Below, in pieces: positions 1 to 4,923 of a stretch of 7,609 nucleotides of DNA (positions are counted from its first letter, which is position 1; every line of letters begins with the position of its first letter). Location of the stretch: assembly GCA_016185555.1 (NCBI GenBank), contig JACPNI010000108.1:1-7609 (forward strand), given 5' to 3'. The notes under the pieces are model-generated. The model did no database searches and was not told the DNA's origin. It was given only the letters and a program-made list of their open reading frames with translations. This stretch comes from Candidatus Woesearchaeota archaeon. Lineage in GTDB: Archaea > Nanobdellota > Nanobdellia > SCGC-AAA011-G17 > JACPNG01. The position numbers and the translations under genes were made by a program.

Positions 1-2
1 CA

Positions 3-113
3 AGGAGAGCAGTAAAGGATATGCCTTATTTCAAACTAATAATAAAGAATAATCCTGTGTTTGCAAGAGATTTGAAATTGACTGATGAAGAGGTTAAATG
101 GCTGGATAACTGA
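3..113 (+). CDS. 3' end of an unidentified gene (5' truncated by the window edge)
   Basis: An open frame enters from the left edge and ends at TGA 111-113, giving 36 visible residues. The visible tail begins RRAVKDMPYFKL and ends EEVKWLDN; it is mixed basic and acidic, with no membrane segment. An internal ATG at 21 could start a 30-residue peptide, but the frame is open to the edge and no TATA element is visible in the 20 bases before it, so a truncated longer gene is likelier. It is convergent with htpX, with only 5 bp between the two stop codons. I do not recognise the family from this fragment. Confidence 0.55.
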   Translation, partial: RRAVKDMPYFKLIIKNNPVFARDLKLTDEEVKWLDN

Positions 114-118
114 CTTGC

Positions 119-976
119 TTAAAGCTTTAGCTCATTTAAATGCTTCAAACGCGATTCTAGACTTGGATGTGTTGAAAATAGGTTTATTAAAAAATTGCCT
201 TTAAACGGATTTGCAATAAATAAACTGCTGGCAGCTTCTGAACCAAAATGCAGTGGATTATATTTAACTGAATTGTGTATTTTTTCCAGCGCTTTTGCTA
301 GTGGTTTTGCATCCCCCACTAATCTAGCTCCGGTTTCATCTGCCAAATATTCACGGCTTCTGGAAATTGCCATCTGGATTATTAAAGCGATTATTGGGGT
401 CAATATTGCAAGTATAAGCAAACCTATCAGGTTTCCGGTGCCTTGATTAGAATCCCTATCTGTCCCACCAAAAAATGCTGCAAATTGCGCCATATGTGCG
501 ATGTATGATATAACCCCAGCAATTGTAGCTGCTACAGTTGCAATTAGAACATCTCTGTTTTTTGCATGGCCAATTTCATGTGCTAACACCCCCTTTAATT
601 CTTCTTTTGTCAGCAAATCCAAGATTCCTTTTGTACAGGCTACTACATAATGATTTGGACCTCTGCCTGCACAAAATGCATTTGCCTGTTCTGTCGGAAT
701 TAAATAAACACCCCTTGGCTCAGATATATTTGCTTCTTTTGCTAGCTCTTTAATCATAGAATAAAGCCATGGGTATTGTGACTGCTTAATTTTCTCAGCA
801 TGGTACCACATTAGGGCTATCTTGTCTGAGAAGAAATAGGTAATTCCGTTCATTAAGATTGCAAATACTAATGCAATTGTTAACCCTAATTTCCCCCCAA
901 TCAGATTACCAACTAAAAGCATTAGCCCTGTAAGCGCGCCTATTAAGATGGCTGTCTTTATTTGGTTTATTATCAT
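119..976 (-). CDS. htpX: HtpX-like membrane zinc metalloprotease (peptidase M48B)
   Basis: The product is predicted to be a membrane-embedded zinc endopeptidase with a cytosolic active site, which in this family cleaves misfolded or damaged membrane proteins. At 285 residues it is close to the usual HtpX size. The N-terminus has two hydrophobic segments (about 7-29 and 32-50). A conserved YLIPTEQANAFCAGRGP segment (91-107) precedes the catalytic HEIGH motif at 133-137 (His133 and His137 as zinc ligands, Glu134 as base). Two more hydrophobic stretches follow (about 142-165 and 183-203). The SREYLADETGA segment (207-217) supplies the third zinc ligand, Glu209, with Asp213 in the ExxxD signature. 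The typical C-terminal FSTHPSLESRL (267-277) is present. The ATG at 976 fits a box A about 28 bp upstream. It is transcribed alone, divergent from the cysteine-rich protein gene. Family assignment is secure; the substrate is unknown. Confidence 0.95.
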   Translation of the reverse strand: MIINQIKTAILIGALTGLMLLVGNLIGGKLGLTIALVFAILMNGITYFFSDKIALMWYHAEKIKQSQYPWLYSMIKELAKEANISEPRGVYLIPTEQANAFCAGRGPNHYVVACTKGILDLLTKEELKGVLAHEIGHAKNRDVLIATVAATIAGVISYIAHMAQFAAFFGGTDRDSNQGTGNLIGLLILAILTPIIALIIQMAISRSREYLADETGARLVGDAKPLAKALEKIHNSVKYNPLHFGSEAASSLFIANPFKGNFLINLFSTHPSLESRLKHLNELKL

Positions 977-999
977 TAAGCTATTGTTAATGCGAAATT

Positions 1000-1009
1000 A
1001 TTTTTAAAT
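1000..1009 (-). promoter_or_regulatory. Box A (TATA) of htpX
   Basis: Read on the minus strand this is ATTTAAAAAT, centred about 28 bp upstream of the htpX ATG at 976. Archaeal transcription normally starts 22-27 bp downstream of box A, so the message would begin at or within a few bases of the start codon. No Shine-Dalgarno-like sequence lies between the box and the ATG. Confidence 0.5.
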
Positions 1010-1034
1010 CTTATGTATTCTGAGGTTTCCAATT

Positions 1035-1051
1035 AGAACAATTTTTATATA
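1035..1051 (+). promoter_or_regulatory. BRE and box A of the cysteine-rich surface protein gene
   Basis: A purine-rich AGAACA (1035-1040) is followed by TTTTTATATA (1042-1051), close to the archaeal TTTATATA consensus. The box centre is about 27 bp before the ATG at 1075, which predicts a leaderless transcript. It lies back to back with the htpX promoter in a 98-bp divergent intergenic region. Confidence 0.6.
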
Positions 1052-1074
1052 CTGGGGAATATTCTTTAATAAGA

Positions 1075-2520
1075 ATGAGAAAAGAGGTTATTTTTTTTAC
1101 GTCTTTAGTATTTTTATTAATGTTTAATGTTTCTGCTAGGATAGTAGTAGATTCGCCAAATTTAGAATCCCAAAGAGGCTCAGCTGATGTTTGTGGCAAT
1201 GGTATTAAACAACCCGGAGAAGATTGTAATTCCTGCCCTGCTGATGCTGGTTGTTCTTTAGGCTCTAGTTGTTTGTTTGTTAGTGGGAATTGGACCTGTA
1301 TTCCAACTGGTCTTTGTGGCAATGGCTTACCAGATAGTGGAGAGAATTGTCAAACATGTTCTCAAGATATGCCTGCAGGAACCTGTACAAACTGTGGCAA
1401 TGGAAGGCAGGATGCTGGTGAGACATGCAATACCTGTCCAAATGACATGCCTGCAGGAACCTGTACAAACTGTGGCAATGGACGAGTTGATTTAGGAGAA
1501 ACTTGTACAACATGCCCTCAGGATATAATAGCTACAGGAGGAACCTGCACAAACTGCGGCAATGGCAGATTAGACCTAGGGGAGAATTGTGCTTCCTGCC
1601 CCCAGGATGTTCTTTCAATGGGAGGTGTATGTTCTCCATGTAATTTTAATCGTGTTTGTGATGTAAGCGAGAGTTGTGGGTGTACTGATTGTTTTAATTC
1701 TTCTGACGGTTGTACTAATGGGAATAAATGTAATGTTCAAATGCAATCTTGTGGTTGTAATACACTAAGGGATGGAGTTTGCAGTTCTGATTTATCTTGT
1801 GGAAATATTGATCCTGATTGTTGTGTTGTTAATGATGCTTCATGGTCAACTGATTGCACTTTTGATAAATTACCCGTTTATATAAATGTGAAAACAGGCA
1901 ATGCTTGCAACAATAAGCAAATAAATTTTGAAGTGAAAGAAGATAGTGCTACAATAATCCCAGGTGCAAATTCAACATTTGTTGCAAATGGGTCAGCTAA
2001 AGGAACTTGGATAGCAAAGCGTAGTTCTACATGTTATCCGGTTATAGGTTGTACACCTAGGGTTAATAATTATTATTTTGTAACAACTTTAAGTCAAAAT
2101 TCAAAGATATTTGATCAAAAAAAATTAGAAGTAAGAGACTGTGATGTTGTTAATGATGCTGATTGTGATGGAATTCTAAATGATGTAGATGAATGTCCGG
2201 GAACAAAATCGTGTCGTGATGCTGATTCTAAGGGTTGTGATAAAGGCCAGGCAACTTGTTATGCTGAATGGGATTGTTCTGCATCCGAATGGTCTGAGTG
2301 CAATGAGGAAACTGGCAAAAGAACAAGAGATACAAGTAGGTGTATCTTCAATGGCATTCCAAATTCACCTTGTGCAAATATAACTTCTGTTACAAATCAA
2401 AAAGATTGTCTGATTGAGCAAGAATTTCCAGTATTCACTAATTTAAATTTAATTATCTCCATATCATTATTGATTGGTTATTACCTTCTTAGAGAAAAGT
2501 TAGAAAAGAGTTCTAAATAG
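1075..2520 (+). CDS. Secreted, membrane-anchored cysteine-rich repeat surface protein
   Basis: This 481-residue protein is predicted to be exported and held at the cell surface. A signal peptide (about 1-21: Arg2-Lys3, a hydrophobic core, then SAR) is followed by five modules starting CGNG at 40, 81, 107, 133 and 161. Each has the form CGNGxxxxGExCxxC, with cysteines at +11 and +14. A second cysteine-dense stretch runs 186-261. A less cysteine-rich segment (about 262-355) has NxS/T glycosylation-type sites such as NST at 299. A thrombospondin type 3-like calcium motif follows (361-377: DADCDG, then DVDECPGT). A TSP1-like part (399-423) carries WDCSASEWSEC and a GKRTRDTSRC tail. A hydrophobic anchor (about 454-472) is followed by a basic tail. 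There are 50 cysteines, an even number, all after the signal peptide, which suggests extensive disulfide bonding. The role may be adhesion or envelope structure; this is inferred, as no ligand or enzyme motif is visible. The 3' end overlaps the M50 gene. Confidence 0.9.
   Translation: MRKEVIFFTSLVFLLMFNVSARIVVDSPNLESQRGSADVCGNGIKQPGEDCNSCPADAGCSLGSSCLFVSGNWTCIPTGLCGNGLPDSGENCQTCSQDMPAGTCTNCGNGRQDAGETCNTCPNDMPAGTCTNCGNGRVDLGETCTTCPQDIIATGGTCTNCGNGRLDLGENCASCPQDVLSMGGVCSPCNFNRVCDVSESCGCTDCFNSSDGCTNGNKCNVQMQSCGCNTLRDGVCSSDLSCGNIDPDCCVVNDASWSTDCTFDKLPVYINVKTGNACNNKQINFEVKEDSATIIPGANSTFVANGSAKGTWIAKRSSTCYPVIGCTPRVNNYYFVTTLSQNSKIFDQKKLEVRDCDVVNDADCDGILNDVDECPGTKSCRDADSKGCDKGQATCYAEWDCSASEWSECNEETGKRTRDTSRCIFNGIPNSPCANITSVTNQKDCLIEQEFPVFTNLNLIISISLLIGYYLLREKLEKSSK
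1369..1404 (+). repeat. 36-bp perfect direct repeat, copy 1
   Basis: These 36 bases encode MPAGTCTNCGNG (residues 99-110) and are identical at every base to 1447-1482, exactly 78 bp (26 codons) downstream. The match preserves the reading frame and codon choice, which indicates recent duplication or conversion of a cysteine module. Confidence 0.9.
1447..1482 (+). repeat. 36-bp perfect direct repeat, copy 2
   Basis: This is the second copy of the in-frame repeat at 1369-1404, encoding residues 125-136. A diverged third version occurs at 1540-1566, where the same nine residues (GTCTNCGNG) are encoded with silent changes at both cysteine codons and the last glycine codon, suggesting an older copy. 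Confidence 0.9.
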
Positions 2521-3057
2521 ACCAAGAAATACTTGGAAGCCATCAAATGGTGGAAGTGGTATCATATTAAACAAGAAAAGGATCATATTTATTTTCTTCA
2601 TTAAGAACCATCCCATCATCTCTTTTGTACTCATTCTTTTTTTGTATTTAAGAATATAGAAACCTACTATCCATAATATCAAGTTAACGAGAGGACCGGC
2701 AAATGCAGTTATAGCCCCCTGTAATGGGGTTGAAGCTGAAACTTGTACAAAACCAGGTACAAATACAAGCAATGGTGATTGTATCAACTTTAGCACAACC
2801 CCCAAGCCCAAACCAAAATAACTTGCAAAAAATTCAGCTTTTAATCCAAGTAGTAATGCAACAAATTTATGTCCGAGCTCATGTAAAACCACGCCTGGAG
2901 CAGTTATCAGCATTGAGAGTTTGATATCCCCCCAAATTGATGCTGGATTTAAATAAGATTCAATTGTTCTTTGTTTTAAAAAACCTGAAAAAATGTAGCC
3001 TAAAGCTAGGGTCATTACTATTAAATCAAGGATTTCTCTAAAGGTTATTATTGTCAT
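2500..3057 (-). CDS. Small M50-family (site-2-protease-like) membrane metalloprotease
   Basis: This is a predicted polytopic intramembrane zinc protease of 185 residues, short for the family and without a PDZ or CBS domain. Hydrophobic segments lie at about 8-27, 48-70, 92-108, 116-136 and 155-168. The catalytic HELGH motif is at 59-63 (His59 and His63 zinc ligands, Glu60 base). FAGPLVNLIL (119-128) matches the conserved GPxxN segment of M50 proteins. FNMIPLPPFDG (163-173) supplies the second signature, with Asp172 as the expected third zinc ligand. All catalytic residues are therefore present. The ATG lies 1 nt after the nre stop codon, with no Shine-Dalgarno sequence before it, so translation probably depends on reinitiation after nre. 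The last 21 bp overlap the end of the convergent surface protein gene. The substrate is unknown; some M50 enzymes cleave membrane-bound regulators, but nothing nearby suggests one. Confidence 0.88.
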   Translation of the reverse strand: MTIITFREILDLIVMTLALGYIFSGFLKQRTIESYLNPASIWGDIKLSMLITAPGVVLHELGHKFVALLLGLKAEFFASYFGLGLGVVLKLIQSPLLVFVPGFVQVSASTPLQGAITAFAGPLVNLILWIVGFYILKYKKRMSTKEMMGWFLMKKINMILFLFNMIPLPPFDGFQVFLGLFRTLF

Positions 3058-3058
3058 T

Positions 3059-4273
3059 TTAAAATTGTGTAAGTTTAGTTTGCTTGATTAGTTGACTTTT
3101 ATTTAATACTTTTTCTATATCAATCCTAAATTTTTTAAAAATAAAGCTCTTCGCATATGTAAGCATTTCTCTTTTTGTATTAAAATAAATTGGTTTTGTT
3201 TTTAATGATTTTCTTGTCGCTTCTCTGCACACAAATACTCCCATTGGAAATAAGTATTCATCTGTTATAAACCTCAAAACCAGCACACTTGCTTGCACCT
3301 TAAGTTCTTTTAACTTTTCTAAAACAGCAAGCCTACAGGCATAATATCCACCGACAGTATTTGAGGCATAGGTTTTTCTTCCATTATATGTTTCATAATC
3401 GGTTGCAAATAAAAATTCTTCATCTTTTTGTATATATCCCTCAAATAGCTCATAACTCCATGGCTCAGGAATAGTGATAATCAAATAATAGTTCCCAATA
3501 TAACCATCAAAATATAGTGCATAATTTTCTAATATTTTGTTTTCTCTTATTTCATTTAGAAGATTCTTCGCTACAATATCATCTACAGCAGTTATGCACC
3601 ATCTGGTAGGAACTAGTTTTCTTTCATTTTTAATTCCAAGATTTCCTACAGATAATACCCGGGAAATAAAATGCTCGTCAAATCCTTTTTCATATAAATA
3701 TTTAATTCCTTCTACAGCCTTTAGGTCTGTATCATAGTAAACCTTTTCTGCCTGTAATGGTATTTTAGGATTTTCTGTTAGTTTAAGATTTTTTAAATCT
3801 GCCATTAACCCGATTGGGCTTACTACAGAATCTGATTGTGGATTATATCTTGGTTTTTCCTTTAGTGTTATTTCCATATCAACTGGTTTTATTGCCATAT
3901 TTATTTCTTGTGATGTTTCAATAAATTTGTTATTTAATCTGGCATCCTTAACATTTACTTTTGTTCGGGAATTAACTAATGAGGACCTTAGTTTTAATAT
4001 TTCATCAATCTGCATATTTTTATTTGCCCAATATCTTGGCGAATCATACATCCATGCATCTTCATTTCTTTCAATAGGAGAAATAACACCTAAGTTTACG
4101 TTTGGATAATTAAATCTTCCAACAAATACTGATGGTGGAGTTGTTGCATCAAAATTGTCAGACAGTTTTTCTATTGTTCTTGCCAGATAGGTGTTCGTAA
4201 TATCAAATGGACAGAATTTTCTAATGCACCTTCCTAAAATTCTGCATTCATTGCAAGGATGAGAAATGTTCAT
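3059..4273 (-). CDS. nreA: Nre family archaeal DNA-repair protein (NreA-like)
   Basis: This 404-residue protein belongs to the archaea-specific Nre family (formerly DUF650/DUF651). In Haloferax, NreA acts in repair of mitomycin C damage together with UvrABC and the sliding clamp PCNA. The N-terminus has a likely zinc site, Cys7, Cys10, Cys16 and Cys21. Family-typical segments follow: FVGRFNYPNVNLG (50-62), PIGLMADLKNLKLTENPKIP (153-172), KLVPTRWCITAVDD (219-232), ATDYETYNGRKTYA (290-303) and GGYYACRLAVLE (308-319). The final seven residues, QTKLTQF (398-404), fit the QxxLxxF core of a PCNA-interacting (PIP) motif, with one aromatic rather than two. It is first in a two-gene operon with the M50 protease and divergent from the translin-like gene. 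The family call is strong; the NreA rather than NreB label rests mainly on the PIP-like tail. Confidence 0.9.
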   Translation of the reverse strand: MNISHPCNECRILGRCIRKFCPFDITNTYLARTIEKLSDNFDATTPPSVFVGRFNYPNVNLGVISPIERNEDAWMYDSPRYWANKNMQIDEILKLRSSLVNSRTKVNVKDARLNNKFIETSQEINMAIKPVDMEITLKEKPRYNPQSDSVVSPIGLMADLKNLKLTENPKIPLQAEKVYYDTDLKAVEGIKYLYEKGFDEHFISRVLSVGNLGIKNERKLVPTRWCITAVDDIVAKNLLNEIRENKILENYALYFDGYIGNYYLIITIPEPWSYELFEGYIQKDEEFLFATDYETYNGRKTYASNTVGGYYACRLAVLEKLKELKVQASVLVLRFITDEYLFPMGVFVCREATRKSLKTKPIYFNTKREMLTYAKSFIFKKFRIDIEKVLNKSQLIKQTKLTQF

Positions 4274-4287
4274 AATTTATAAGACAT

Positions 4288-4302
4288 GAAAAGGTTTTTA
4301 AG
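4288..4302. promoter_or_regulatory. Shared, near-symmetrical TATA region between nre and the translin-like gene
   Basis: The element TTTTTAAG (4295-4302; CTTAAAAA on the other strand) is centred about 26 bp from the nre ATG (4273, minus) and about 26 bp from the internal ATG at 4325 (plus). On the plus strand GAAAAGG (4288-4294) forms a BRE very like those before aspS and the last gene. The midpoint of the two start codons, 4299, falls inside the element, so one TATA box could serve both directions. A second TTTATAAG at 4276-4283 lies too close to either start to fit the same geometry. Confidence 0.5.
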
Positions 4303-4324
4303 TTTAATCAAACTAATTTTAAAG

Positions 4325-4882
4325 ATGATAAACAAGAAAGACTTCGAGGTTATAAGAAAGAATCTAGGAAATTTTGAAAATGAAAGAGAAAAAACAATAC
4401 AGGATTCAAGAGAAATAATAAAACTATCCAAGCAGATAATATATTCTGTTCATAGGGACGATATAGACTCTGCTTCCAGGCTTATGTTAGATATAAAGAA
4501 AAAGATAAGGAACCTTAGCAAGGGGTGTTACGATACTAACATAAATATGGTTGCTTTTCAGGAATATGTTGAAGCAGTTTGCTATTTTGAATTTATTAAA
4601 AGCAATAAAATCCCAACACTAAAAGAAGTTGGGGTTGATACAGAATCTTATCTTCTTGGCTTATGTGATTTAACCGGGGAGTTAGTAAGAAAAGCAGTTG
4701 ATGATATAATAAAGAAAAAGTTTGACCATGCATTGCAAATAAAAGAGCTTGTTGCTGAAATTTATGGTGAGTTTTTAACATTTGATCTTAGAAATGGGGA
4801 TTTAAGAACAAAATTTGATTCTATTAAGTGGAATTTAAATAAACTGGAAGACTTGATACTTTCTGCTGAATTGCGCAAATAA
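4325..4882 (+). CDS. Translin/TRAX-like RNA-binding protein (putative RNase)
   Basis: This is an all-helical protein of the translin superfamily. Eukaryotic translin-TRAX (C3PO) is an RNA-binding octamer whose TRAX subunit is an RNase; archaeal homologues form related assemblies. Numbered from this start (185 residues), it has an amphipathic, charged N-terminal helical region, the EYVEAVCYFEF segment (80-90), LLGLCDLTGELVRKAV (110-125) and the C-terminal DLRNGDLRTKFDSIKWNL (154-171). Glu80, Glu83 and Asp115 align, from memory, with the TRAX catalytic acidic residues (E-x-x-E and the D of DLTGEL), so it looks TRAX-like. I chose ATG 4325 rather than 4286: the longer form adds a 13-residue hydrophobic and basic leader atypical of the family and would place the BRE and TATA box inside the coding region, whereas 4325 sits about 26 bp after the box. 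It is divergent from nre. The RNA substrate is unknown. Confidence 0.87.
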   Translation: MINKKDFEVIRKNLGNFENEREKTIQDSREIIKLSKQIIYSVHRDDIDSASRLMLDIKKKIRNLSKGCYDTNINMVAFQEYVEAVCYFEFIKSNKIPTLKEVGVDTESYLLGLCDLTGELVRKAVDDIIKKKFDHALQIKELVAEIYGEFLTFDLRNGDLRTKFDSIKWNLNKLEDLILSAELRK

Positions 4883-4886
4883 CCGG

Positions 4887-4900
4887 CGAAAGCTTTATAA
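4887..4900 (+). promoter_or_regulatory. BRE and box A of the aspartyl-tRNA synthetase gene
   Basis: CGAAAG (4887-4892) is followed directly by CTTTATAA (4893-4900). The box centre is about 27 bp before the ATG at 4924, predicting a leaderless message. The promoter begins 5 bp after the stop codon of the translin-like gene, so aspS probably has its own start of transcription, although read-through is possible. Confidence 0.65.
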
Positions 4901-4923
4901 CATTATATTAAGTTGGGATTACT

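Larger units (their letters stand above)
1192..1641 (+). repeat. Five tandem CGNG cysteine modules within the surface protein gene
   Basis: The modules begin at codons 40, 81, 107, 133 and 161, with spacings of 41, 26, 26 and 28 codons. Each module carries cysteines at +0, +11 and +14, and a CxxC pair joins each of modules 2-5 to whatever follows. The first module is longer because of an insertion around residues 60-80. They resemble the disulfide-rich repeats of bacterial and archaeal surface proteins (GExCxxC type). Confidence 0.85.

Noticed and set aside
195..753. Plus-strand open frames 195-446 and 538-753
   Set aside because: Both are antisense to htpX, whose catalytic motifs and full family length make the minus strand the coding one.
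1011..1513. Open frames antisense to, or shifted within, the cysteine-rich protein gene (minus-strand 1011-1322 and 1280-1513, plus-strand 1277-1495)
   Set aside because: They shadow the in-frame repeats of the real gene; their apparent repetitiveness comes from the 36-bp duplication, and they lack promoters and recognisable domains.
1192..1641. Regularly spaced repeats resembling a CRISPR array
   Set aside because: Repeat period is a multiple of three, the repeats lie in an intact reading frame, most copies are imperfect and the intervening sequence also encodes conserved cysteine modules.
4286..4324. ATG 4286 as the start of the translin-like gene
   Set aside because: It would add a 13-residue leader atypical of the family and place the BRE/TATA element inside the gene; ATG 4325 has the same box A spacing as the other genes.
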